DNA of 64,000 nt from Kitagawia praeruptora. Taxonomy: Eukaryota; Streptophyta; Magnoliopsida; Apiales; Apiaceae. This document shows, in pieces, positions 55,601 through 64,000 of this stretch; within the stretch, counting starts at the first letter, position 1, and the number at the start of each line of letters is the position of its first letter. The notes under the pieces are model-generated. The model had not been told where the DNA came from. It searched no databases and saw only the letters and a list, made by a program, of their open reading frames with translations. The translations under genes and the position numbers were made by a program. The stretch lies in assembly GCA_037693485.1 (NCBI GenBank), contig CM075346.1:46298001-46362000 (forward strand), given 5' to 3'.

Positions 55601-58399
55601 GAGATGTTAAGTTTCATGGATGGTTTCAGCGGATACAATCAGATTAAGATGCACAAGGACGACATTCCTAAGGTATCTTTCATAACCGACTTTGGTGTTT
55701 TCTGCTATCTTGTTATGGCTTTTGGTCTAAAGAATGCAGGAGCTACCTACCAACGATTGGTGAATAAGATATTCGCCCATCTGATTGGAAAAACCATGGA
55801 GGTCTATGTTGATGACATGTTAGTCAAGAGCCTACTCAAGGCAGATCATATAAGGCACCTCAGAGAGGCATTTGAAGTGCTAAGGCACCATAAGATGATG
55901 CTAAATCCAGCAAAGTGTGCTTTTGGTGTTGGATCGGGAAAATTTTTGGGGCTGATGGTTTCCAAGAGAGGCATAGAGGCCAACCCGGACAAGATTAAGG
56001 CTATTCTGGACATGGAGTCACCCCGCTCAATACGAGATGTACAGAAATTAACTGGCCGGGTTGCGGCCTTAGGAAGGTTCATCTCCAAGTCTGGTGACAA
56101 ATGCTTGCCTTTCTTTCAGGCATTAAAAAAGGTGAAAAATTTTGAGTGGACCACAGAGAGCCAGGAGGCCTTTGAACAGTTGAAGAAATACATGGCTGAA
56201 GCCCCGTTGTTGGCCAAACCTAATCCTGGAGAGATTCTCTACCTATACCTGGCGGTATCCGAACAAGCATTGAGTGCTGTTCTAGTCAAAGAGGAAAAGA
56301 AAGTTCAGAAACCCATCTACTATGTGAGTAAGGTGTTGCATGGGGCGGAATTGAATTACTCTCCCATTGAGAAGTTTGCATTGGCATTAATCACTGCTTC
56401 AAGGAAATTGAGACCGTACTTTCAGGCTCACAAAATCGAAGTCTTGACAGACCAACAGTTGAGGAGCATATTGCACAGTCCGAAAGCAAGTGGAAGATTG
56501 ATCAAATGGGCTATAGAACTTGGAGAGTTTGATATCAAGTATAAGCCTCGGACAGCCATCAAGGCTCAGGCATTGGCTGACTTCGTGGTTGAATGCACTA
56601 TTGACAACCAAGAAGTCGGGGGGCAGGAGATGATAACCACCCCTGAGAACGAGGATAAAGGTGAAGAACTTATAACTGGTCAGAAGGAATATTGGGTGCT
56701 CTATTTTGATGGAGCATCAAAAACAAAATCTAGTGGTGCAGGTTTAGTTCTGCAAAGCCCCGATGGGTTCACAGTTGAGTACGCTTTGAAGTTGGACTTT
56801 CCAACAACCAACAATGAAGCTGAGTATGAAGCCCTGATAGCCGGATTAGGCTTGGCCAGAATCATGAGGGTCAAGAATCTCAAAGTATGTGGAGATTCGA
56901 GACTGGTGGTCTCACAAGTGAATGGCGAGTTTGAAGCCAAGGATGAGACTATGGCAAAATACCTGAGAGTCGTGAAGGCTGTTATGACTCAGTTTGAAGA
57001 ATGCTATGTGGAACACATTCCGAGAGAGGAGAACGCTAAGGCCGATGCCTTATCTAAATTTGCTTCTTCTGAAATTGAGAACTATGCAGGTAGTGTTTAC
57101 TTCCAGGTCTTGAAGGCCCCGACCATCAACTCTAAGTTGGTAGCACCTATCGATGTGGGAAGCTGTTGGATAGATCCTATTAAAGCTCATCTAGAAACTG
57201 GATGGCTTCCAGACAATGCCTTGGAGGCACGAAAATTGTCAGTAAGAGCATTGAGATATGCCTTGATTGAAGGCATCTTATACAAGAGATCGTTTGTCAT
57301 CCCGTACTTGAAGTGCCTAAGGCCCCAAGAGGCAAGAGAAGCGTTGGAGGAAGTTCATGGAGGGATCTGTGGGCAGCACTTGGGGGGCAGAGCCCTAGCT
57401 CACAAGATTACCCGCCTGGGATTCTATTGGCCAGAGATGTTGGCGGATGCCCAGGACTATGTCAAGAAGTGTGACAGATGTCAAAAGCACGCTCCAATTG
57501 TAAGGCAGCCGCCTGAGATGTTAACTTCGATCAATTCTCCCATCCCGTTTGCAATGTGGGGAATGGACATATTAGGTCCTTTCCCTATGGCTTCGGCACA
57601 GAGGAAGTTTCTGATAGTCGCCATTGACTACTTCACCAAGTGGATTGAGGCTAAACCTTTAGCCAAGATAACCACCAAACAAGTTTCCCAGTTCTTTTGG
57701 GAGAACATAATTTGTAGATATGGAATCCCGCGAATTCTTGTGACAGATAATGGGACACAATTTAACAATGAGGAATTCAAGAAGTATTGTGAGGAAAATG
57801 CTATTGAGCTTCGTTTTACCTCTGTGGCACATCCGCAAGCGAATGGGCAGGCCGAGGTGGCCAATCGAATTATCCTGGATGGACTAAAGAAAAGGGTCGA
57901 GCGCTCAAGAAACACTTGGGTGGATGAGCTGCTACCTATACTCTGGGCTTATCGCACTACTTGTAAAGTAACTACCGGAGCAACCCCGTTTTTGCTAGCT
58001 TATGGAGCTGAGGCTGTTGTGCCGCTGGAAATCATGCAGGCATCACCTCGAGTTGAGGCATATGAACCTGAGGCTAATGAAGAAGGCATGAGGCTCGCTC
58101 TAGATCTGATTGATGAAGTTAGAGATGAGGCAAACGCCAGAAATGCGGAGCATCAAAAGAAAGCGTCTTTCTATTACAACCACAGGGTTAAGGAGAGGTT
58201 CTTTCAGCAAGGCGACTTGGTTCTCAGGAAGATTGAAGCTTCTGGAGTTGGCCAGAAAGGGAAATTAGCCCCCAACTGGGAAGGACCATATCGAGTCAGA
58301 AGGACTCTAGGACGAGGATCATACAAGTTGGAGACCTTAGATGGGAATGAAGTGCCCCGAACTTGGCATGCTCTGAACTTGAAGATTTATTATGTATAA
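52676..58399 (+). CDS. gag-pol: Tat gag-pol polyprotein, intact (1907 aa)
   Basis: One open frame from ATG 52676. Gag core at about 270-430; a variant zinc-binding motif CRFHRDVGHDTDDC near 529; protease with LIDNGAS near 672; RT with FTDLNDACPKDCFPLPRID and catalytic YVDDML near 1044; a degenerate first RNase H (about 1170-1290); a second, archaeal-type RNase H (YFDGASKTKSSGAG near 1342, NNEAEYEAL, DALSKFA); integrase with an HHCC site near 1560-1605 and DDE residues in MDILGPFP, TDNGTQF and QANGQAEV. There is no chromodomain, as usual in Tat. The doubled RNase H is a known Tat feature. No disabling mutation is seen, so it may still encode active proteins. Confidence 0.96.
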   Translation: MVQTRRTAPGATEPIATEALPLSSAPPLTEQVLPTSEQVPPASGTIVSYQVSQPLGTTTHVESTLPPIIHTVPGTNPPQTRISSLIVGPNNLTRGVQIHTTDLPISTNPTYGMSNYGAGPSGHALYIRDRDYRDFSGPYSDESSSDDDYERDEAPRRRRASKEPMGRTRTIHDGLTSTVAERIKAYEAEILKLKEDMAREQARSNLTLPPPTSGPIPFIDLERPLRRQRRTTIPPERTTRVETPKSNHKDLMPLGDPDDPTPPFTEDVMNAHISKKFKMPTIKAYDGMGDPANHVRTFSNALLLQPASDALKCRAFPQTLSGMAQRWYSRLPANSIGSFKELSAAFISQFISGRTHEKSSASLMYVVQGKSESLRDYLKRFTKETLNITDLDNKVAMVALEHGTTDLYFKRSLAKHPPENMADLQRRADKYIKAEDSTKKEVTLGNGQGNNDTKKRKQGQEYDARDKYPRTSKDSDSPPKKNLGPRFSDYARLNAPRSQILLEIEKDKDFRWPKPLRGDPAKRNKDQYCRFHRDVGHDTDDCRQLKDEIEFLIRKGKLNNFTKGGDHGTQRGDYNRRNNDRRDNDRDRNTQPRGPVINMIWGGPTAAGTTRNSRKAYAREVMHIVGEAPKRARTETVIGFDDSDLEGVKFPHDDPLVITPVIGNSEVKRVLIDNGASVDILFHDAFVKMGYTDSQLTPTNMPIYGFNGVESKVEGTIQLPVTIGQEPKEATQMLNFLVIKAASTYNAILGRTGLHAFKAVASTYHMKIKFPTRNGVGEQKGDQKMARSCYVSALRADGVGGQVLPIEDMDVRSDDEQRGKPAEDLIPVPLELSDPEKVTYIGASLREPLKGELIAFLQENSDVFAWTAADMPGIDPQLITHRLNVDPERKKIKQKKRNFAPERQEAIKQEVDKLLEAGFIEEIQFPEWLANPVMVKKANGKWRMCIDFTDLNDACPKDCFPLPRIDTLIDATAGHEMLSFMDGFSGYNQIKMHKDDIPKVSFITDFGVFCYLVMAFGLKNAGATYQRLVNKIFAHLIGKTMEVYVDDMLVKSLLKADHIRHLREAFEVLRHHKMMLNPAKCAFGVGSGKFLGLMVSKRGIEANPDKIKAILDMESPRSIRDVQKLTGRVAALGRFISKSGDKCLPFFQALKKVKNFEWTTESQEAFEQLKKYMAEAPLLAKPNPGEILYLYLAVSEQALSAVLVKEEKKVQKPIYYVSKVLHGAELNYSPIEKFALALITASRKLRPYFQAHKIEVLTDQQLRSILHSPKASGRLIKWAIELGEFDIKYKPRTAIKAQALADFVVECTIDNQEVGGQEMITTPENEDKGEELITGQKEYWVLYFDGASKTKSSGAGLVLQSPDGFTVEYALKLDFPTTNNEAEYEALIAGLGLARIMRVKNLKVCGDSRLVVSQVNGEFEAKDETMAKYLRVVKAVMTQFEECYVEHIPREENAKADALSKFASSEIENYAGSVYFQVLKAPTINSKLVAPIDVGSCWIDPIKAHLETGWLPDNALEARKLSVRALRYALIEGILYKRSFVIPYLKCLRPQEAREALEEVHGGICGQHLGGRALAHKITRLGFYWPEMLADAQDYVKKCDRCQKHAPIVRQPPEMLTSINSPIPFAMWGMDILGPFPMASAQRKFLIVAIDYFTKWIEAKPLAKITTKQVSQFFWENIICRYGIPRILVTDNGTQFNNEEFKKYCEENAIELRFTSVAHPQANGQAEVANRIILDGLKKRVERSRNTWVDELLPILWAYRTTCKVTTGATPFLLAYGAEAVVPLEIMQASPRVEAYEPEANEEGMRLALDLIDEVRDEANARNAEHQKKASFYYNHRVKERFFQQGDLVLRKIEASGVGQKGKLAPNWEGPYRVRRTLGRGSYKLETLDGNEVPRTWHALNLKIYYV

Positions 58400-58811
58400 G
58401 CCTTCCTAGTAAGGACTTGGCTTTTTGCTATTTATTAATAAAAGTAGAAATAAGGTTCGATGAAACCATTCCAGGGACTAGTACCCCGAGTAGGACCATA
58501 GTATCTATGTAAGGGTTGAACCCTCTTTCGAGATATCAATGCAAATTTGTTTTCCATTCTATGATTCTATGTTTTGTTTATGTACCAAGCACCTGTTGAG
58601 TGCAAGTCTGGAAAGATCAAGTACTGAAAGTAAATAAGCATATGAATAAAGGAAACAGATACATAAATAAAACGCCCTGAAGGGCCATGGTTTAAGTTAA
58701 GTTACAACACACGAATAAAAGTTAGGTCCCGAAGGACATTGACTGAAAGATGATAAAATAAAGCCACAAACGGCTAGATAAAGGCCGTGCAAGGCCATAG
58801 GGGAACCCATC
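58400..58811. other. Space between pol and the convergent antisense gene
   Basis: No gene. Both the sense pol transcript and the antisense gene would read into this stretch. AATAAAA-like signals occur on the plus strand (58436) and, reversed, on the minus strand (TTTATT near 58670 and 58760). Confidence 0.5.
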
Positions 58812-60933
58812 CTACTTAGTTGGGGATTCTTCCTCGCTGCTCTCCTCGCCCGACTCCTCCTCACCTGAATCCTCTTCTTCTCCGGACTCTTCACCTGAAG
58901 TTTCTTCCTCGGCTTGATCAACGACCGCCATAGGTTGAGTAGTAGTCTCCACATCTTCGGTTTCCTCCTCCCCGGAGGATGAAGTCGAACTGTCTTCGTT
59001 ACGGATCACCCTCTTGCCTGGGATCGGTTGTCGAACAACTCCAACTTTCCTGGCAGGCGGGGGCTTCTTTCCACGGGATCCCGAAGAACTTGAGTCTTGA
59101 CTAGCAGCTGGAGGACGCCTCCTGGATCCCGAAGATCTACGGCTACCTTTAGAGCCTGAACCTGATGCTTGGGGAACAATCCTGGTTCCCGATCCAGAGG
59201 CAAGGTTTGCACGGTCCTCGTCACCCGCAGTCCAGAAAGGGCAAGGAAAATCAGAGGGGATAACCACTGAGGGATGTTTGCTACTTACAGCACTGATTGC
59301 CTTGTCCCAACCAACAGACATGTTGTAAGGACGTACCTCATCATCATGATCATCAAAGAACTTTAGAAACTCTTCAGATTTATGATATGCCTTAATCAAT
59401 TTATTTGCATCATTCATCTTCTTTTGAGCCAAGGAGGCAAGTTGCTTTCGGGAGGATAAGGCATCCGCTTCGGCATGGGTAACTTGAGAATGCAGGTCAT
59501 CAATCTCTTCCTGGAACCTAGCTGAGTCAGTCTTCAAGGATATATTCTCATCCCTGAAAGCCAGGCCTTGGGTACAGACAGCTTGGAAGAAGGCATTAGC
59601 CTACAATCAAAGTTCACAAAGCATAAGGAGTGTGAAAGAGGTAAATCATACCAGAATTGGTAGGAAAAGTATCTCACCTGATACAAGGCTTGGGAGCCCA
59701 GAAGTTGATTCTCATTCATTTTGTCCCCAGCAAGTAAGGACAGTCTATCAGGAGGAGTAACAGAAAGCTTCGACCAGTCTAGGGATAGCTCAGGACTCCC
59801 AGAAACCGAGTCTTGTTCGCATATACCCCAGGATGGCATAAAGGGGGTTCTGATACTTCCACGGGATCTCTTCCCGCCTTGAGAGCAACCTTCCAAGAAG
59901 TTGGGGATCCGAGGCTTAGCGGGATTCAAAAGCTCCTCAGTTTTTTTCTTCATTCTTTGAGTCATAGACGGCTGATTCTGAGGACGGCTGTCAATCTCCT
60001 CCGCAGCTGAAACACAAAGAGAAAACACAGATATAAGAACAAACAGAGTTCATAAGAAGCTTAAGTAAGGAAATTACCCTCAACGGAAAGAAAGCTAAGG
60101 CCAGCTTCGATAAGGTTCTTTTCATTCAGAAACATTTTATAATGGGTACTGCCATCATCGGCCAGAAGCCAATCTCGATCCTGTAACTCCGAATCATCAA
60201 GGTCGCAAATGAAGTGTTTACTATCTTGCACAACTCCGAATCTCTTGACAAAAAAGTTACCCCAATCACCGCCTTTCCATTCAAGAATTACAAACTCTCT
60301 CTCCCAGAAATGTTGGGAATCTGGTAAAGAATAAGGGTTCACCATGTGTGGAATTTTGGCCCTGTGCTTGAGACTGACCCATCCTTTCTTTTGGTCGGAA
60401 GAGTTACTGGCTATGAAGATACTTCGAAATAGTGTAGTAGTCGGGTGAATCTCCAATTGACGACATCTTATCAAAAACATAGAGATATATCTCCAAGAGT
60501 TGGGATACAACTGACAGGGATGAATCTGATACTCTGCCAGCAATCTTATGATGAAGTTATCAATGGGGAATCTGAACCCAGCATCCAGAGCACCCCAGTG
60601 GACGCAAAGCCTCTCGGGGTGCCAGTTACAGGTCCTGTCTGATGGTTTTGCGAGACGAACTTTGATAGCACTCGGAAAGTGATATGAGTTCTTTATTTTC
60701 TGAACATCTTTTTCGTTTAACTTACTGGGACTGCTAAAAGCATCTAAACTAGCACAGTTCGGGAATGTGTCCCTCATAATATTAAGAAGATCTAGTAAGG
60801 ATTCAAATTTACGATCAACGAATGAAGAAGGTTTGATTTCTTCCTTACCTTTAGCTGTCCTCATCTTACTCCTCTTTGCCATGGCTTCCATCATGGATAC
60901 GGGAGGAGCCACTGGCCGGTTACCTTCTGACAT
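58812..60933 (-). CDS. Antisense spliced gene of the Tat element, 657 aa, Transposase_28-like N-terminal region
   Basis: Three exons: 60933-60078, 60006-59678, 59600-58812. The donors are GAGG|GTAATT and CAG|GTGAGA; the acceptors are TTTCAG and TTGTAG. The phases agree and total 658 codons including the stop. The ATG at 60933 (MSEGNRPVAPP) suits a TATA box about 108 bp upstream; the frame is open further but without ATG. Residues about 60-285 (FIIRLLAEYQIHPCQLYPNS) resemble the domain named putative gypsy-type transposon (Transposase_28). The middle is Lys/Arg-rich; from about 400 comes a coiled coil (FQEEIDDLHSQVTHAEADAL), then Ser/Gly/Arg-rich and finally a Ser/Glu tail. Antisense genes at this place are known in Tat elements (for example in Grande). 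Function unknown. Confidence 0.82.
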
Positions 60934-61040
60934 CTTGATTACAAAGCTGGAACTTGATTTTGAAACTTGAAGGCTAGAGAGCTTAAGAATTTGAAAACCC
61001 AGAAATGAAGAAGTGAATGAAATGAAAGCTACCACACTTC

Positions 61041-61047
61041 TTTTATA
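61041..61047 (-). promoter_or_regulatory. TATA box of the antisense gene
   Basis: TATAAAA on the minus strand, about 108 bp upstream of the ATG at 60933, in a non-repetitive stretch. The palindromic surroundings (TTTTATAAAA) make the strand ambiguous, but only the minus strand has a gene behind it. Confidence 0.6.
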
Positions 61048-61412
61048 AAAGAAGTATGACCTGCTGTAAAAGGTTGAAGTTCAGTCTGGTTCGCGTTTAC
61101 AGGTCATCTATCGTTTAAAGATGAAAAAAGGACAGAAATTGCTCGTTTTATACAGAAAGGATCGTTAAAATTCAAATATGCCAAAGAAGAAATAGCTGAT
61201 GTTTGAATAATATCGTCGGAAGTCACGAATGACCAAACTGACGATCCAAGATCAAGGTCAAGTTCCTTGATCCTGAAGATAACAAAGTCATGAATGGCCA
61301 AAATGATGGTTTGAGATTCAGATCAAAGTCTTTGATCCTCAAGATCATTAATGATTTTCACGTCTGGGTTAACTAGCTAGCCAAGAAGCAATCGACCGCG
61401 ACGTACAAGGGG

Positions 61413-61760
61413 CCTCAGCCGACCAGGTCCCGGAAGACCAGGTCCCGGCCGACCAACTTATTTTAAGGAGGGTCAGCCGACCAGGTCCCGGAAGACCAGG
61501 TCCCGGCCGACCAACCTATTTTAAGGAGGGTCAGCCGACCAGGTCCCGGAAGACCAGGTCCCGGCCGACCAACCTATTTTAAGGAGGGTCAGCCGACCAG
61601 GTCCCGGAAGACCAGGTCCCGGCCGACCAACCTATTTTAAGGAGGGTCAGCCGACCAGGTCCCGGAAGACCAGGTCCCGGCCGACCAACCTATTTTAAGG
61701 AGGGTCAGCCGACCAGGTCCCGGAAGACCAGGTCCCGGCCGACCAACCTACTTTGGAGGG
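61413..61760. repeat. Six tandem units of 58 bp
   Basis: Unit markers (GGTCAGCCGACCAGG) lie at about 61413, 61471, 61529, 61587, 61645 and 61703. The units are almost identical and G+C-rich, built from the submotif CCGACCAGGTCCCGG, with one TTTTAAGGAGG linker each. A degenerate seventh unit follows to about 61780. Confidence 0.92.
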
Positions 61761-61775
61761 GTTCAGCCGACCAGC

Positions 61776-62345
61776 TTCTGAACCTGGATCCCCCCGGTCC
61801 AGGTTCAGTTCTTGGTCCTGGATCCCTACTTTTTCAGCAAATGATTTTGGACATGGTTCTCGACTTTTTCAGCGAATATCAGATGATTATCAATGTTAAA
61901 GAGAGGCCAAGGTTAGCCATGAAGGCCAAGATGAGTCATGAAGGCCAAAGTTAGCCATGAAGTCACTAGCGACTATACTGACGATTCGTAATCAAGGTCA
62001 AGACTATGGATCCTTAGAACCATGGATGGTTTCTGATCCTAGATCCACACTCTCTATTGAAATCAAGAAGGAGTCTAAGTTCAAGTTTTTTAGGCCAATT
62101 ACTGACTAGTTAGCCCTAGAAGAAGAATTTCAGCCAACCAAGTCCCGGAAGACCAGCTTCTGGCCGACCAGCTCCCCCGGAGGAGGGCCAGCCGACCAGC
62201 TTCTGGCCGACCAGGTCTCAGCCGACCAGCTTTTGGCCGACCAGCCCATTTTCAGGGGGTCCAGCCGACCAGCTTCTGAACCTGGATCCCCCCCGGTCCA
62301 GGTTCAGTTCTTGGTCCTGGATCCCTACTTTTTCAGTGAACTTTT
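61776..62345. repeat. Degenerate copies and a 65-bp duplication in the Tat 3' region
   Basis: CTTCTGAACCTGGATCCCCC through CTACTTTTTCAG occurs at about 61771-61839 and again at about 62270-62337. Between the copies, at 62130-62260, are irregular repeats of GCCGACCAGCTTCTG, related to the 58-bp unit. GGCCAAGATGAGTCATGAAG-like stretches are also repeated (61908-61962). Confidence 0.8.
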
Positions 62346-62407
62346 AAACCTAAATCTCGACTTTTTCAGCAAATCTTGGATGATTGTTAATAATGAAAAG
62401 AGATTGA

Positions 62408-62605
62408 GATTAGCACAGTTTAGTGCCGATTAGCACCGTTTAGTGCTGTTTAAGCACTGATTAGTGCCGGTTAGCACTGTTTAGCGCCGATTAGTGCCGT
62501 TAGTGCCATTTGATGCCACCTAACATTGTTTAACACTGTTTAAACATTGTTTAAGGCTGATTAGCGCTGTGTAGTGCCGTTTAACACTGATTAGTGTCGT
62601 TCAAC
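62408..62605. repeat. Short tandem repeats of a TTTAGTGCCGATTAGCAC type
   Basis: About ten irregular units of 18-22 bp built from TTAGTGCCG and TTAGCACTG, partly complementary to each other, lie just before the 3' end of the internal region. Confidence 0.8.
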
Positions 62606-62749
62606 GTCATCGTAAATGCGTCGGTCGCTCCACGCTTTACATCAATATGATATTGTTGAAAATACTCGCGTAAGAGCAATAAACCCTGACCCAAGTCTCG
62701 AATAAGGCCGTTATAACTTCAAGGAAAACCTGATCAGTTTTCCTAGAAG

Positions 62750-62761
62750 TTGGGGGGCAAA
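62750..62761 (+). other. Tat polypurine tract
   Basis: TTGGGGGGCAAA directly precedes the right LTR; it is broken by a single C, as in many Tat elements. Confidence 0.75.
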
Positions 62762-63276
62762 TGATATGGGCTAAAAGTAAGCCCTAAGACACATTTAATG
62801 TGGCATCAATTAGACCTAGAATGGTCCAAACGTGGGGCCCACCAGATGGGCCCAAACCCTAATTATAATATTAATTTCGTAAATAATATTAGGGGTAATA
62901 AACAGCCCAGCAAATAAGAGTCAAACAAGAATATGATTCTTGCCTGACTTAGCCTCCAAGATACATATTCTAACATGGAAACTGATTCATACATGGAAGG
63001 AGACTAGAACCTTCTTCTAGTCGGTGACTTGCCCACCAAGTCACCAAACCCTACTACGATTTTAGGGCTTCTCAGCCTATATAAAGGGTCTGACCCCTCA
63101 TCCTAGAACTACGTTTTCTTGGCTTGATTCTCTAATACAGAGATACGTAGGCATTCTGTGAGGACCGTTAGTCTCGAACGCAGAAGCAGCCATAAAAGCA
63201 CGAAGCTCACGAACCCTAGCCTTAAATACACAAACCCTAGCCGCAATAATTTAAACCTAGTTTTTATTCCACAACA
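62762..63276 (+). repeat. Tat right LTR (515 bp)
   Basis: Direct repeat of 52128-52642, followed by the TSD AATTG and the rest of Helitron F. Confidence 0.95.
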
Positions 63277-63950
63277 AATTGAATAATAAAAGTATATAAC
63301 AAATAAACGCTATTTAATTATGTGGTTATAGGCAATCAAACACGGGGTGAAATTAATTAATTAAATAAATCTTGTATAATTATGTAGTTGGAAGGAATCG
63401 AACCCTGAGTTAAGTGATAACCAAATTTGGTACTTTGGTACTATTTTGGAACTTTGGTACTATTGTATACCATTAAAACATGGTTTTGCACATGGAATCT
63501 GTACACGAAATCAAGAGAAAAAATTGCATGCTTAGAAGATAACTTATTACAAATGAAACCCTTGAATCATTATAAAAATTCAAAATTTCCAGTCCTAATC
63601 CAACTCTTTAGTATTGCAAGAAACAAAATCGCTTTGGTAAGCCGTAGAAGAGGTTCAATTCCTGACATAATTATAAAGATTTATTTACTTTAATTTTTTT
63701 TAATTTTATCTTGGATTCGATTCTTTATAAATACATAATTGATAATTTAAGTAGTTCTATTTAAATATAACAAATAAACTTTATTTAATTATGTGGTTAT
63801 GTAACTATTTAATTAAATAAATCTTGTATAATTATGTAGTTGGAAGGAATCCAACCCTGGGTTAAGTGATAACCAAATTTGGTACTTTGGTACTTTGGTA
63901 CTATTGTGTACTATTAAAACATGGTTTTGCACATTAATAAAGAGTATAGA

Positions 63951-64000
63951 TTGTATACCATTAAAACATGGTTTTTGCACATGGAATCTGCACATGGAAT
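63951..64000 (-). mobile_element. Fragment of another Helitron of the A/B/F family
   Basis: The last 50 bases repeat the Helitron interior (ACCATTAAAACATGG, TGCACATGGAATCTG) immediately beyond the end of Helitron F, so F sits next to or within another copy that runs out of the window. Confidence 0.6.

Larger units (their letters stand above)
52128..63276 (+). mobile_element. Ty3/gypsy Tat-lineage element, complete, 11149 bp
   Basis: Two 515-bp LTRs (TG...CA), a perfect 5-bp TSD AATTG (52123-52127, 63277-63281), PBS, an intact gag-pol with a second RNase H, an antisense gene 3' of pol, tandem repeats and a polypurine tract. The dual RNase H and the extra 3' antisense gene are traits of the Tat group (Retand, Grande and relatives). 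Only one LTR difference is seen, so insertion is recent. Confidence 0.95.
51880..63950 (-). mobile_element. Helitron F, same family as A and B, split by the Tat element
   Basis: The 3' end on the minus strand is CCGTGTTTCGCACGGG plus TTACTGGCTAG (51880) beside A (51879). The 5' end is TCTATACTCTTTATTAATG at 63950 beside T (63951). Without the 11.15-kb LTR insertion and its 5-bp TSD it is about 917 bp, like Helitrons A and B, whose sequence continues exactly across the insertion point. Confidence 0.85.

Noticed and set aside
53230..57915. Minus-strand ORFs across the Tat gag-pol, including one of 208 aa
   Set aside because: They mirror the sense coding sequence, without splice or promoter support and without recognisable domains.

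Overview
The window is intergenic, repeat-packed nuclear DNA of a flowering plant, probably a eudicot. I infer this from complete plant-type elements (a Tekay chromovirus, a Tat-lineage Ty3/gypsy element, a Copia element, En/Spm CACTA elements, Helitrons, Stowaway-like, Harbinger-like and Mutator-like MITEs), from plant-like introns, and from high A+T content. I see no host single-copy gene, rRNA gene or convincing tRNA gene, and I cannot name the species. Nearly everything is a mobile element or a piece of one, and many are nested with readable target-site duplications (TSDs).

Layout. (1) 1-15584: a Tekay-type chromovirus with two 4630-bp LTRs, an intact gag-pol (6200-10921) and an extra acidic ORF upstream of gag. 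The first 49 bases repeat the 3' end of its internal region, so a second internal region must lie just outside the window and share the left LTR (a tandem LTR-INT-LTR-INT-LTR structure). (2) 15585-25466: remnants of an older CACTA element (CACTA-1: a dead transposase exon plus right terminus) interrupted by a complete 6.6-kb CACTA element (CACTA-2). CACTA-2 has no visible transposase, but carries decayed exons of a DUF92/VTE6-like host gene and two related tandem arrays in opposite orientation. MITEs lie around it. (3) 27951-31456: a cluster of short non-autonomous Helitrons, one nested in another. (4) 33131-45501: an old, internally deleted Copia element carrying an apparently intact 10.2-kb CACTA element (CACTA-3), which has a 4-exon TNPD-like gene and an 8-exon TNPA-like gene. 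One in-frame 60-nt exon of the TNPA-like gene encodes the HPD segment of a DnaJ protein. (5) 45507-51775: A+T-rich DNA with MITEs and a Harbinger-like element filled with a 29-bp minisatellite. (6) 51880-63950: a Helitron split by a young Tat element with a 1907-aa gag-pol, an antisense spliced gene with its own TATA box, and tandem repeats before the 3' LTR.

How the parts work together. The Tekay and Tat elements look young: I spotted four LTR differences in 4630 bp and one in 515 bp. Each has an open polyprotein, so both may be recently or currently active. CACTA-3 could be autonomous, and its TNPA-like gene may be regulated by the same motif that fills its ends. Insertion order can be read directly: Copia before CACTA-3; CACTA-1 before CACTA-2; Helitron D before Helitron B; Helitron F before Tat.

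Limits: everything was read by eye. Exon structures were assigned from splice-site consensus and frame continuity. Family names rest on recognised motifs, not on database searches.
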